The notes under the pieces are model-generated. The model ran no database searches and had not been told where the DNA came from. It worked only from the letters and a program-made list of their open reading frames with translations. The position numbers were made by a program, and so were the translations under genes. A stretch of DNA of 64,000 nucleotides, taken from NCBI GenBank assembly GCA_013696965.1, contig JACCXN010000083.1, positions 31,261 to 95,260 of the forward strand. Reading direction: 5' to 3'. The stretch is from Bacteroidota bacterium (lineage in GTDB: Bacteria; Bacteroidota; Bacteroidia; JACCXN01). Shown one piece after another: positions 55,448 to 64,000 of the stretch (within the stretch, counting starts at the first letter, position 1; the number at the start of each line of letters is the position of its first letter).

Positions 55448-56782
55448 ATGTTTGAAAATTTAAGCGACAAACTCGAAAAAGCCTTTAAAATAGTTAAAGG
55501 CCAGGGGCAGATAACAGAAATAAACGTAGCCGAAACGGTTAAAGAAATAAGAAGAGCACTGCTTGACGCGGATGTTAATTATAAAATATCCAAGCAGTTT
55601 ACAGATTTAGTAAAGGAAAAAGCGCTTGGCCAAAATGTACTTACTTCTGTTTCTCCGGGTCAGTTAATGGTTAAAATCACCCATACTGAGCTGGTTAATT
55701 TAATGGGTGGGCAAAAATCGGAACTGGATTTGAGCGGTTCCCCTTCTGTTATTTTAATGTCAGGATTACAGGGATCCGGTAAAACAACTTTTTCTGGTAA
55801 ACTTGCCAATTTCCTAAAAACCAAAAAGAACAAAAATCCTTTGCTTGTTGCATGTGACGTTTATCGTCCAGCAGCTATTGAGCAACTCCATGTGCTGGGA
55901 ACCCAGATAAATGTTGAGGTTTTTTCTGATAAGGAATCAAAAGATCCGGTTGCAATAGCACAAAAAGCAATTGCCTACGCAAAAGCCAATAAGCATGATG
56001 TAGTTATCATAGATACTGCTGGTAGATTGGCCGTGGATGAGGAGATGATGAAGGAGATAGAGCGGTTGAAAAAAACGATTAATCCACAGGAAGTACTTTT
56101 TGTTGTGGATTCTATGACCGGGCAAGATGCGGTAAATACGGCCAAAGCATTTAATGAGCGCATTAACTTTAATGGTGTTATTTTAACTAAACTTGATGGT
56201 GATACCCGAGGTGGTGCTGCCCTTTCAATTACTTCGGTAGTTAACAAACCGATTAAGTTTGTTGGTACCGGGGAAAAAATGGAGGCCATCGATATTTTCT
56301 ATCCTGAAAGGATGGCTGATAGAATTCTTGGAATGGGTGATATTGTTACTCTTGTTGAAAGAGCACAGGATCAGTTTGATACTGAAGAGGCAAGGAAAAT
56401 GTCAAAGAAAATCTCTAAAAACCAATTTGGTTTTAATGATTTTCTTGCTCAAATCAACCAAATCAAAAAAATGGGGAACTTGAAAGATTTGGCAAGCATG
56501 ATTCCAGGGGTTGGGAAAGCCATAAAGGATGTAGATATCGATGATGACGCATTTAAAGGGATTGAAGCAATTATTTATTCAATGACCAACCAGGAAAGAG
56601 ATAATCCTGATATAATCAATGGTAACAGGAAAAAAAGAATTGCCGATGGAAGCGGAACAAGCATTCAGGAAGTAAACCGTTTGATAAAGCAGTTTGATGA
56701 TACACGCAAGATGATGCGCATGATGACTGATAAAAACAAGATGGCCCAGATGATGAAGAATATGCCAAAGATGGGTAGATAA
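55448..56782 (+). CDS. ffh: Signal recognition particle protein Ffh (SRP54)
   Basis: A 444-residue GTPase of the SRP. N domain residues 1-90 (FENLSDKLEKAFKIVKGQG, EIRRALLDADVNYK). G domain about 95-295, with P-loop GLQGSGKTTFSGKLA, CDVYRPAAIEQL, DTAGRLAVDE and TKLDGDTRGGAALS. Methionine-rich M domain about 325-444 with FNDFLAQINQIKKMGNL and closing KMMRMMTDKNKMAQMM. It recognises signal sequences of nascent inner-membrane proteins. Starts at ATG 55448. The tail is short, as in many Bacteroidota. Confidence 0.96.
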   Translation: MFENLSDKLEKAFKIVKGQGQITEINVAETVKEIRRALLDADVNYKISKQFTDLVKEKALGQNVLTSVSPGQLMVKITHTELVNLMGGQKSELDLSGSPSVILMSGLQGSGKTTFSGKLANFLKTKKNKNPLLVACDVYRPAAIEQLHVLGTQINVEVFSDKESKDPVAIAQKAIAYAKANKHDVVIIDTAGRLAVDEEMMKEIERLKKTINPQEVLFVVDSMTGQDAVNTAKAFNERINFNGVILTKLDGDTRGGAALSITSVVNKPIKFVGTGEKMEAIDIFYPERMADRILGMGDIVTLVERAQDQFDTEEARKMSKKISKNQFGFNDFLAQINQIKKMGNLKDLASMIPGVGKAIKDVDIDDDAFKGIEAIIYSMTNQERDNPDIINGNRKKRIADGSGTSIQEVNRLIKQFDDTRKMMRMMTDKNKMAQMMKNMPKMGR

Positions 56783-56791
56783 TAATATATT

Positions 56792-57469
56792 TTGAAAACA
56801 GCACTCATAGCAGGACCCACAGGATTAACCGGAAAAAAATGTCTTGAGTATCTCCTGGAATCTGGCCAATATTCAATGGTTACAGTCTTAACCCGAAAGA
56901 AGCTGAACATCGAAAATAAAAAATTAGTTCAAATAATTACTGATTTTAATGACTTGCAAGAGTCCTTAAAACAAGTAAAAGTAAATGATGTTTATTGCTG
57001 TCTTGGAACAACAATGAAAAAGGCAGGATCAAAAGAAGCTTTTTTTAAAGTGGATTTTGATTACCCTTTACAAATTGCCTCTTTTTTAAAGCAAAATGGT
57101 GCGAGTACATTTAATCTTGTTTCTGCAATTGGAGCAAATAAAAATTCAACGATTTTTTACAGTAAAGTAAAAGGTGAAATTGAACAAGCACTAATTAAAT
57201 TGCACTTTCCTAAATTGAATATTTTAAGGCCTTCCATATTGGATGGCGAAAGGAAAGAATCCAGGCCAGGAGAAAAGGCAGGATTAATTCTGTCAAAAAT
57301 AGTGGCACCACTGATGATAGGGCCTTTGAAAAAATATAAACCAGTTAAAGCTTGCGCTGTGGCTTTTGCTCTAATTTATTTCTCAATAAATGCTCCTGAA
57401 GGAGTGAATATCATAGAATCAGACAAAATCAACTCAATATATAATAAAGAAAAATATGGAATTAATTGA
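56792..57469 (+). CDS. NAD(P)-binding Rossmann-fold protein (HTATIP2/atypical SDR-like)
   Basis: A 225-residue protein with the nucleotide-binding motif [19 protein letters not shown] at residues 7-25, then [25 protein letters not shown] and [25 protein letters not shown] (about 110-134). This order matches the NAD(P)H-binding/oxidoreductase HTATIP2-like group of atypical short-chain dehydrogenases; substrate unknown. The start is TTG 56792, nine bases after ffh. Its end overlaps the folD start by 14 bases, so ffh, this gene and folD look like one operon. Confidence 0.78.
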   Translation: MKTALIAGPTGLTGKKCLEYLLESGQYSMVTVLTRKKLNIENKKLVQIITDFNDLQESLKQVKVNDVYCCLGTTMKKAGSKEAFFKVDFDYPLQIASFLKQNGASTFNLVSAIGANKNSTIFYSKVKGEIEQALIKLHFPKLNILRPSILDGERKESRPGEKAGLILSKIVAPLMIGPLKKYKPVKACAVAFALIYFSINAPEGVNIIESDKINSIYNKEKYGIN

Positions 57470-58352
57470 CGGGAAAAAGATTTCTGCTGATATAAGGAGT
57501 GAATTAGCCATTGAGGTTAATAAAATCAGAGAAGATGGAAAAAAAATCCCCCATCTTGCTGCTATACTAGTTGGTAATAATGGAGCAAGCGAAACATACG
57601 TGGCAGCAAAAGTGAAAGCATGTGAACAAACAGGTTTTATATCCTCTCTTTTCAGGTTTCCCGATACAATAAGTGAGAAAGAGCTATTGGTGAAAATTGA
57701 AGAAATAAATGCAGATAGGGATATTGATGGATTAATTGTACAGCTTCCCCTCCCAAAACATATAAATGAAGAAAAAGTTACCCTGAAAATTGCAGTTGAA
57801 AAAGATGTAGATGGATTTCATCCTGAAAATATCGGTAAAATAGTATTAAATCAATCAGCCTATATTCCTGCCACCCCTTATGGAATATTAAAGTTATTGG
57901 AAAGATACAATATACAAACCAGTGGTAAGAATTGTGTTGTTATTGGAAGAAGTAACATAGTTGGCTCACCCATGAGCATATTGATGTCCCGTAATAATTA
58001 TCCCGGAAATTCAACGGTTACTTTATGCCATTCTAAAACCACCAATTTAAATTATTATACACTTAATGCTGATATAATAATAGTAGCACTTGGTAAACCC
58101 GGCTTTTTAAAAGCTGATATGGTAAAACAAGGCGCTGTGGTTATTGATGTAGGCATTACCCGAGTGGAATCCTATAAAACCAAAAGTGGTTATAAGTTAT
58201 TAGGAGATGTTGATTTTGAAAACGTTGCTCCTAAATGTTCTTATATAACACCAGTTCCAGGTGGAGTAGGGCCTATGACTATTGCCGGTTTGCTACTGAA
58301 TACGCTTGATGCTTGTAATAATAAAGGGGATTTGAAACTGGTGAGTTCTTAA
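57456..58352 (+). CDS. folD: Methylenetetrahydrofolate dehydrogenase/cyclohydrolase
   Basis: A 298-residue bifunctional one-carbon enzyme. Signatures: [17 protein letters not shown] (about 49-65, containing the catalytic Lys), [15 protein letters not shown] (about 89-103), [19 protein letters not shown] (cofactor site) and [19 protein letters not shown] (about 268-286). It converts 5,10-methylene-THF to 10-formyl-THF. ATG 57456 overlaps the preceding gene by 14 bases. A decayed partial duplicate of this gene lies at 59925-60125. Confidence 0.95.
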   Translation: MELIDGKKISADIRSELAIEVNKIREDGKKIPHLAAILVGNNGASETYVAAKVKACEQTGFISSLFRFPDTISEKELLVKIEEINADRDIDGLIVQLPLPKHINEEKVTLKIAVEKDVDGFHPENIGKIVLNQSAYIPATPYGILKLLERYNIQTSGKNCVVIGRSNIVGSPMSILMSRNNYPGNSTVTLCHSKTTNLNYYTLNADIIIVALGKPGFLKADMVKQGAVVIDVGITRVESYKTKSGYKLLGDVDFENVAPKCSYITPVPGGVGPMTIAGLLLNTLDACNNKGDLKLVSS

Positions 58353-58528
58353 TTTAAAAAACCATAAACCATAGCGAAACCTAAACAGTTACTATTCCTG
58401 AAAAACTGTTTTAGTAAGGACTCCGTATTTAGCTTACTGTCAAATTTTTTGATAAAAAACCCATAAAAAACCCAAATAAGTTGCAATTCTGAAAAACTAG
58501 TTGGACATTTGCAATATTACGATATGTC

Positions 58529-59875
58529 ATGAAAAAAATATTACTTATAATTATATTATTGGCTTCTTTTTATGAAGCAACAGCTTGTCACGATGCTACA
58601 CTTACCCAACTTTCGGCTGTAGACAATGGAAACAATACTTATACCTATCAGCTTCGGGTTTGCTTTGGAACGGGTGCCGGTTCGGAAACTTATGGTTTCT
58701 GGCTTAATTTTTCCGGGGGCAATCTAATAGGGTATCCATCAAGTGTCACAGGGCCTACTACCGGTAATGTAAAACCGGCCAGCGTACCTCCTGTTTCGGG
58801 AACCGGCAAAATAGAATACGGGGACTGGGACAATACAGGAAGTACTCTCTTGTCTGGAGCCTTAAATACGGACTGTTTGACTCTTACGCTTACTTTTGAT
58901 GCGCCTATTACAAGTGCAACTTTCGGTGGTATCCAACCCGGATTGTCTTGTGCTGCAAAAACTATTACTACTACCTCGTGTTTTGCAGGTTTTGCAAACT
59001 ATACTGTTGCGATCCAATCGGATAATTGCGGGGGAAATATTTCCTTTAATTTTAAAAATGCTTCGGGAACTACTATTTTATCTCAAACCGGACTTTCTTC
59101 AAACGGAACCTTGTATTCTTACAGTATATGTGCTGGGTGTGCCGAAACATTTACAATAAACGCTCCTGCAGTAACAACAGGACCTTCTCAATGCCCCGCA
59201 GGCTTATGTTGTGGAAACGGAAACGGGTATTATACAGTTTATGATGCTACGGGGGCTGTTATAGTTTCCTCCACTATGCAGGGACTTGCTACGCAAACAA
59301 CAAATGTTTCTGTTTGTTTTGTGTTGCCCATTGAACTTATATCTTTTGATGCCAATGCCTTAGAAAATGAAATAGTGCTGGAATGGGTTACCGCAACAGA
59401 AGTTAACAATGATTATTTTACTATTGAAAGGTCTTCAAATGGTGTTGATTTTATAGAAATAGATAAGGTAGCAGGCGCTGGAAACAGCAGCGTTATAAAA
59501 AGCTACAAATACATAGACAGGCCTAATTCAAAGGGGATTTTCTATTATAGATTAACACAAACAGATTATGATAATACATCAATCATGACAGATATAGTTG
59601 CTGTTGAAGCAAAGAAAGTTTTTGGTAACAATAAGATTTATCCAAATCCTGCATCAGGTTCTATTAATTTTATAGTTGAGTCAATGATGGATGATCCCAT
59701 TGGAGAGGTGGTTGTTTTGGATATTTCCGGAAAAGTTATGATTAGTGAGAAAATTATAATCAAAAAAGGAGTAAATGCTACTTCTTTAAATGTCACATCA
59801 TTGCCTCCCGGCATTTATTTTACTTCTGTAAAACATAATGAGGAAGTAATTAAAGGCAGGTTTGTAAAGAATTAG
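58529..59875 (+). CDS. T9SS type A secreted protein
   Basis: A 448-residue secreted protein with signal peptide (residues 1-20, ending YEATA). Residues 20-265 are a Cys-containing beta-rich region without a recognised family (CHDATLTQLSAVDNGNNTYT, SCFAGFANYTVAIQSDNCGG). Residues about 268-360 form an FnIII-like module (ELISFDANALENEIVLEWVTATEVNNDYFTIERS). The last 75 residues are a type A sorting domain (NKIYPNPASGSINF, VVVLDISGKVM, LPPGIYFTSVKHNEEVIKGR). It sits between folD and the folD relic and stands alone. Confidence 0.85.
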   Translation: MKKILLIIILLASFYEATACHDATLTQLSAVDNGNNTYTYQLRVCFGTGAGSETYGFWLNFSGGNLIGYPSSVTGPTTGNVKPASVPPVSGTGKIEYGDWDNTGSTLLSGALNTDCLTLTLTFDAPITSATFGGIQPGLSCAAKTITTTSCFAGFANYTVAIQSDNCGGNISFNFKNASGTTILSQTGLSSNGTLYSYSICAGCAETFTINAPAVTTGPSQCPAGLCCGNGNGYYTVYDATGAVIVSSTMQGLATQTTNVSVCFVLPIELISFDANALENEIVLEWVTATEVNNDYFTIERSSNGVDFIEIDKVAGAGNSSVIKSYKYIDRPNSKGIFYYRLTQTDYDNTSIMTDIVAVEAKKVFGNNKIYPNPASGSINFIVESMMDDPIGEVVVLDISGKVMISEKIIIKKGVNATSLNVTSLPPGIYFTSVKHNEEVIKGRFVKN

Positions 59876-59924
59876 ATCATTAAAATTTTGCGCTTTATAA
59901 AACAAATTAGTTAAAATAAGGCCA

Positions 59925-60125
59925 ATGTCTTCCTAAACATATTAATGAAGATAAAGGGAAAATAGCTGTGGAAAAGCATGTAGATGGGGTTCATCAGGAA
60001 AATAATATTGGGACAACCAGCATACATACCTGCCACTCCTTTTGGAATATTGCAGCTTTGCTTTTAAATACTCTGGATGCAAGTAAGAAAAAAGGAAATT
60101 TAAAATCGGAAAATATTAATTCCAA
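59925..60125 (+). pseudogene. Decayed partial copy of folD
   Basis: This stretch aligns base by base with internal and 3' parts of the intact folD. CTTCCTAAACATATTAATGA matches folD codons for LPKHINE, followed by recognisable IAVEK-VDG-H-EN and IPATP-GIL segments with small indels. After a jump it ends with LLLNTLDA....KKGNLK, as in the folD C-terminus. The reading frame is broken more than once, the 5' half is missing and about 370 bases between codons for GIL and LLLNT are gone. It is a relic of a duplication, not a gene. Confidence 0.85.
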
Positions 60126-60233
60126 TAGAGATTAATAGCTTAAAGAATTTATAAAAGCAAGTATAAGTTTGTTTAGTGAAACCTTGCTTTTAATTCTTCC
60201 TGTAAATCAAAATCAATTGTTCTCAGAATTTTT

Positions 60234-61631
60234 TTATTCCAGAATTATTTTATGGATTTCTGTAGAATTATCCTCAGAATAAATAGCCAGAAAATAAACT
60301 CCTTTGCTTTTTGCATTTTTTTTAGAAAAATTAATCGATGGCATATTTACAACATCCTCTGCAAATACAACTTCTCCGAGTAAATTGAGTAACTCTATCT
60401 TTTTAACAGGTATATCTCCGGCTACATTTATTAAACCGTTAGAAGGATTTGGGTAAACAGAATACTTGTTATTCGTTACTTTGTATTTATGAATACCCAC
60501 AGGTGCTTGAACCTGGAATTCATGGGTAAAAGTTTGTCCTTGAAAAACAACTTCAAATCTCCAGCTGCCTGAAGGTGCGTTTGAAGGAAGATTGTATCCC
60601 CAATACCAATATGAGGCTGAATAATGAGCAGGAGTCATGCTGTGATTCCATGAACCAAAAATGGAGTTATCTGGCCTGTAAATTTTATATGCAAATTCTG
60701 GTTGGCTCGCTGGTCATGATAATAAGCAGCAAAATAAATTGGATCCCCCGGCTGATAATTGTTTTCTGCGTTCATAGAATGAGGATTGGGGCAACTGTTT
60801 ATTACTGGTGGTGCCGAATGAGTCATTAAAACATTCACAGTAGATTCATAATAGGGTTTTTGAACATTCCACATTGAAGGTGCTGTATTGTTACAATCTC
60901 CATAATAGGGGTCAATAACATTGTTATCGTTATCCTGAATCTCAAAATGTAAATGAGGACCTGTGGATGAACCTGAACTGCCTATCAGTCCTAAGTATTC
61001 CCCTGCAATCACAGCATCTCCGGCTATCTTTGATGTTAATGAATTCATTTTAAGATGACCATACCAAACAACAGTGTTGTCGGAATGGATTATGCAGACT
61101 ACATTCCAGTTTAAGTTATTCATCGCGCAATTTTTATCGAAATTCCCGTCTTCTTTATATAGAATAATACCAGGTGCTGCAGCAATTACTTCCACATGAT
61201 TGTTATCCATCATATTAATATCGAAGGGCCATGTAAAAATATCTTGACCTTGATGGTTATACCCGTTTTGGGTATCATAGGTCCTTACTCCGCAATTGTA
61301 ATCCTGCAAGAGATTTGGAAAATTTGGATTGTGATCAACAAAGTTAGAAACTGCATAATAAGAGTAATAGTTGTAGGTTGAAGCTTGTTTAAGGGGCCAA
61401 TCCAATAACACACTTCTACTTTCATTCTTTGGATCTTTTTTAATAATTTTCTTTTCAATGAATTGTTGCCTGTTTTCTTTCAAAATACTGTCCATTCTAG
61501 CTCTTTGTTCAGGGCTTACACATTCTGTATTTGTGAATTTGTACTCTCCACCGCCTTGTGAAATATAATTCTGAGCCTTAACTTAAGTTAATTGTAAAAA
61601 GCACAAGTGTGAAAATCAGTGTAAACTTCAT
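60234..61631 (-). pseudogene. M23 peptidase with T9SS sorting domain, two frameshifts
   Basis: One leftward protein broken in two places. The signal peptide starts at ATG 61631 (MKFTLIFTLVLFTINLS) and meets a stop because of an extra base at about 61580-61581. The next frame then reads AQNYISQGGGEYKF on through the M23 domain, with NHQGQDIFTWPFD and GPHLHFEIQDN. At about 60693-60695 one T is missing from a T-run; after it the frame continues FAYKIYRPDNSIFGSWNHS to the type A sorting domain (YSVYPNPSNGLINV, ending EIHKIILE). Repaired, it would be about 465 residues, an exported cell-wall or protein-degrading peptidase. True decay or indel errors. Confidence 0.82.
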
Positions 61632-61872
61632 AGAATAGGATTTTAGAAAAACAGTTAATTGCAAAATAAAACTCAAAAAAAAGGGACTAAAAGGTTCGAT
61701 AATCCATTAGAATTATTGATATGTTCAGGTAAAAGTAAAGAAATAAATATAAAATTGAATTAAGGAACAGATGGTTTTCAAAATAATTTTTAAGATGGGG
61801 TATTGAAATAGTTCTGTCAGAAGGCTTTTTATGATTACCAAAGCAAAATATAAGTAACTAAAAATAATAGTT

Positions 61873-61908
61873 AAAAAAAAGAGGCTGATCCATTTGGTCA
61901 GCCTCTTG
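61873..61908 (-). terminator. Rho-independent terminator of pruA
   Basis: AGAGGCTGATCC (61881-61892) pairs with GGTCAGCCTCT (61897-61907). On the minus strand it reads AGAGGCTGACCAAAT...CAGCCTCT followed by a T8 run. Stem and loop nearly match the terminator at 14964-15006. Confidence 0.88.
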
Positions 61909-61928
61909 ATAATGAGAGTGTTGAATTT

Positions 61929-63560
61929 TTAATTCTCGGCCAAAAACGGATACCTGTAATCGGTAGCGGGAACAAAAGTTTCTTTAATTGTTCTTGGTGA
62001 AACCCATCTTAAAAGGTTAATCATAGAACCTGCTTTGTCGTTTGTTCCTGAGCCTCTTGCACCACCAAAGGGTTGCTGTCCAACAACTGCACCTGTTGGC
62101 TTATCATTTATGTAGAAATTGCCGGCTGAATTTGCAAGCATTTTCGCACCCAGTTCAATTGCGTATCTGTCTCTTGATAATAGCGCTCCAGTTAGTGCAT
62201 AAGGAGAAGTTTGATCAACAATTTTAAGTGTCTCTTCAAATTTTTCAGCTTCGTATACATAGATAGTCATAACAGGCCCGAAGAGTTCCTCGCACATGGT
62301 CACATACGCAGGGTTTGTGGTTAAAATTACAGTAGGTTCAATAAAATAACCTTTTGATTTATCATATCCACCACCGGCAATAATTTCCGCCTCCTTTGAA
62401 CCTTTAACATCGTCAATAAATTTAGCTAATTTGTCAAATGATTTCTCATCAATTACCGCATTAATGAAATTTGAAAAATCTTCGGTTACACCCATTTTAA
62501 AAGACTTCATATCTTCCAAAAGATTTTTCTTTACATCGTCCCAAATGTTGGAAGGAATGTAAGCCCTTGAAGCTGCAGAACATTTTTGGCCCTGGTATTC
62601 AAAAGCTCCTCTTGAAATAGCTGTAGAAACTTCTTTTGCGTTTGCTGATTTATGAGCAACAATAAAATCCTTTCCACCCGTTTCGCCAACTATACGAGGA
62701 TAGGATTTATAAATATGAATGTTGTTTCCAATGGTTTTCCAAATATCCTGAAATACGCCAGTAGAACCGGTAAAATGTATACCAGCAAAATCACGGTGAG
62801 AAAAAATCACATCGCCAGCATCCGGGCCTGAAACATAAATAAGGTTAATAACCCCATCAGGTAAGCCTGCTTCCCTGAATACTTCCATTATAACATTGGC
62901 AGAATAGATTTGGGTGTTTGAAGGCTTCCATACAACTGTATTTCCCATTAATGCAACACATGAAGGAAGATTTCCGGCAATGGCTGTGAAATTAAAAGGC
63001 GTAAGGGCGAACACAAATCCCTCTAAAGGCCTTTGTTCCATGCGGTTCCACATTCCCGGGTTTGAGTCAGGTTGTTGCTTATAAATCTCCGTCATGTAGT
63101 GAACATTGTATCTTAGGAAATCTATTAATTCACAGGCCGCATCAATTTCAGCCTGGTAAGCACTTTTTGACTGTCCCAGCATTGTTGCTGCATTTATCTT
63201 AGCACGATAGGGTCCTGCCAATAGATCAGCTGCTTTTAAAAATATGGAAGCACGATGTTCCCAGGAAAGTCCTGCCCATTTATCTTTTGCTGCTAATGCA
63301 GCATCAATTGCATCTTTAACATGGCTTTTGTCTCCTTTGTGGTAATGTCCTAATGTATGTTTATGATCATGAGGAGGAGCTAATCTTGCTGTATTATTGG
63401 TTCTTATTTCTTTTCCACCAATATACATTGGAACATCCACTTCAATACTTCTAAGTTCCTTTAATTTTGCTTGTAATTCTTTTCTTTCAGCACTTCCCGG
63501 AGCATATGTTTTTACCGGTTCATTTATAGGAAAAGGTACTTTATAAAATCCTTTTGGCAT
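61929..63560 (-). CDS. pruA: L-glutamate gamma-semialdehyde (P5C) dehydrogenase
   Basis: A 543-residue aldehyde dehydrogenase of the stand-alone P5C dehydrogenase type (eukaryote-like, common in Bacteroidota), oxidising glutamate semialdehyde from proline or ornithine breakdown to glutamate. The catalytic pair is visible: Glu in RIVGETGGKDFIVAH (about 293) and Cys in YQGQKCSAASRAY (about 327). The cofactor fold has FTGSTGVFQDIW. The C-terminal GQQPFGGARGSGTNDKAG is typical. ATG at 63560. It ends at a strong terminator. It would complete arginine degradation with the arginase-family enzyme encoded 8 kb away. Confidence 0.94.
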   Translation of the reverse strand: MPKGFYKVPFPINEPVKTYAPGSAERKELQAKLKELRSIEVDVPMYIGGKEIRTNNTARLAPPHDHKHTLGHYHKGDKSHVKDAIDAALAAKDKWAGLSWEHRASIFLKAADLLAGPYRAKINAATMLGQSKSAYQAEIDAACELIDFLRYNVHYMTEIYKQQPDSNPGMWNRMEQRPLEGFVFALTPFNFTAIAGNLPSCVALMGNTVVWKPSNTQIYSANVIMEVFREAGLPDGVINLIYVSGPDAGDVIFSHRDFAGIHFTGSTGVFQDIWKTIGNNIHIYKSYPRIVGETGGKDFIVAHKSANAKEVSTAISRGAFEYQGQKCSAASRAYIPSNIWDDVKKNLLEDMKSFKMGVTEDFSNFINAVIDEKSFDKLAKFIDDVKGSKEAEIIAGGGYDKSKGYFIEPTVILTTNPAYVTMCEELFGPVMTIYVYEAEKFEETLKIVDQTSPYALTGALLSRDRYAIELGAKMLANSAGNFYINDKPTGAVVGQQPFGGARGSGTNDKAGSMINLLRWVSPRTIKETFVPATDYRYPFLAEN

Positions 63561-63614
63561 ATTTTAATATTTAAGGGTTAAAAAACAGAAATTTCTTTTT
63601 TGAATTAACGGCTA

Positions 63615-63622
63615 CAAAAGTA
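63615..63622 (-). promoter_or_regulatory. -7 element of pruA
   Basis: Reads TACTTTTG on the minus strand, an exact TAnnTTTG match, 54 bases before ATG 63560 and 8 bases from the large palindrome. Confidence 0.5.
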
Positions 63623-63630
63623 CGAAAATG

Positions 63631-63689
63631 TAGGTTAAATTAATAATTTGATCCTTAATTATTAAATATCAAATTATTAATTTAACCTA
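63631..63689. promoter_or_regulatory. Perfect 22-bp inverted repeat upstream of pruA
   Basis: The arm 63631-63652 (starting TAGGTTAAATTAATAATTTG) is exactly complementary to 63668-63689 (ending TTATTAATTTAACCTA), with a 15-base spacer. It covers the pruA upstream region from about -15 to -75 relative to the expected transcription start. It looks like an operator for a dimer or tetramer, or a cruciform. A T-run suitable for a terminator is absent on either side. Confidence 0.85.
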
Positions 63690-63712
63690 AAGACCAGTAC
63701 ATAAAACAAAAT

Positions 63713-63738
63713 GAAAAACACTATTTAAGTATAGTGTT
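63713..63738 (-). terminator. Possible small hairpin terminator, leftward
   Basis: AACACTAT (63717-63724) and ATAGTGTT (63731-63738) form a perfect 8-bp stem with a 6-base loop; on the minus strand it is followed by TTTTTC. It could stop leftward transcription before pruA. The stem is short and A/T-rich. Confidence 0.35.
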
Positions 63739-63864
63739 AAAGGATTTAATAAGAATAAAAAAAGGAGTTGAAATATTAAGAAACTGTTTTGAATTTATTT
63801 AAGAATAATTTTATGTGAATAAGTACGTTTATAACTAATTGATTTTCAGCAAGTTGGCCTGGGT

Positions 63865-63872
63865 TAATTTTG
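63865..63872 (+). promoter_or_regulatory. -7 element of the transposase
   Basis: TAATTTTG matches TAnnTTTG, 36 bases before ATG 63909. Confidence 0.38.
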
Positions 63873-63908
63873 CATCTTGTAGATTATCAACCAAATAACT
63901 CTAGCAAG

Positions 63909-64000
63909 ATGAAAACCTATCCAACCAACTTAACCGAAAATCAATGGCAAATTATTGAAAATATTTTGAATGATAATAGAAAACGCAAACATAAATTAAG
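63909..64000 (+). CDS. IS5-family (IS427-like) transposase, N-terminal fragment cut by window edge
   Basis: The frame from ATG 63909 gives MKTYPTNLTENQWQIIENIL, then a basic run (NDNRKRKHKL), which is the start of the DUF4096-type DNA-binding N-terminus of IS5/IS427 transposases. The rest lies beyond the window, so activity cannot be judged. The left end of the insertion sequence should be within about 80 bases upstream (63825-63908), but with only one end visible I cannot define the terminal inverted repeat or target duplication. Confidence 0.78.
   Translation, partial: MKTYPTNLTENQWQIIENILNDNRKRKHKL

Overview
The window is a low-GC stretch of a Bacteroidota chromosome, from an aerobic, probably free-living lineage of the Flavobacteriales/Sphingobacteriales/Chitinophagales kind. 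The evidence is direct. Several exported proteins end in type IX secretion (T9SS) sorting domains of type A and one in a type B / gliding-motility-associated C-terminus. Many genes have the Bacteroidota -7 promoter element TAnnTTTG, and Shine-Dalgarno sequences are mostly weak. Gene families typical of the phylum are present: DUF2851, GIN/DUF2807, WG repeats, TPR-PD40 proteins and a fused E1 alpha/beta dehydrogenase. I see no rRNA, tRNA, CRISPR array or prophage. The only mobile element is the 5' end of an IS5-type transposase at the right edge.

Layout. 0-6.1 kb: end of an unknown gene, E1 alpha/beta fusion of a branched-chain 2-oxoacid dehydrogenase, DUF2851, PspC-like protein, CPA2 antiporter. 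6.3-12.3 kb: RmlD-like reductase, a second CPA2 antiporter on the opposite strand, a M23/LysM peptidase - small membrane protein - Nudix (CoA pyrophosphatase) run, and two small unknowns. 12.8-19 kb: WG-repeat protein, a leftward marR-pirin-yceI operon, YdcF-like protein, HExxH aminopeptidase. 19-30 kb: GIN lipoprotein plus IcmF-type fused acyl-CoA mutase, thioesterase, coiled-coil lipoprotein, MltF-like lytic transglycosylase, and a large internally duplicated TPR/PD40 protein. 30-38.3 kb: PlsC-like acyltransferase, MFS exporter, T9SS BNR protein, then alanine/Na+ symporter - HhH protein - apt - acyl-CoA dehydrogenase. 38.4-45.3 kb: a REP-like GC-rich scar, a 1916-residue T9SS type B surface protein, and a frameshifted Kelch protein. 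45.5-50.3 kb: lolA, ftsK and two DUF4412/GLPGLI-like paralogues. 50.5-55 kb: an arginine-centred cluster (arginine decarboxylase, arginase-family hydrolase, argS). 55.4-58.4 kb: ffh, NAD(P)-binding protein, folD. 58.5-64 kb: a T9SS type A protein, a decayed partial folD copy, a doubly frameshifted M23 peptidase, pruA with a large palindrome over its promoter, and the IS5 start.

Functionally this is mainly housekeeping plus envelope biology: amino-acid and acyl-CoA catabolism (E1 fusion, IcmF, acyl-CoA dehydrogenase, PruA), one-carbon and purine metabolism (FolD, Apt), protein targeting (Ffh), lipoprotein transport (LolA), chromosome segregation (FtsK), cell-wall turnover (M23, MltF) and T9SS surface display. 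I found no convincing novel multi-gene system. The leads most worth a second look are the folD relic, a perfect 22-bp inverted repeat upstream of pruA, an (TTTA)8 microsatellite in front of yceI, dispersed near-identical terminators, the REP-like scar, and three frameshifts confined to two predicted exported proteins.
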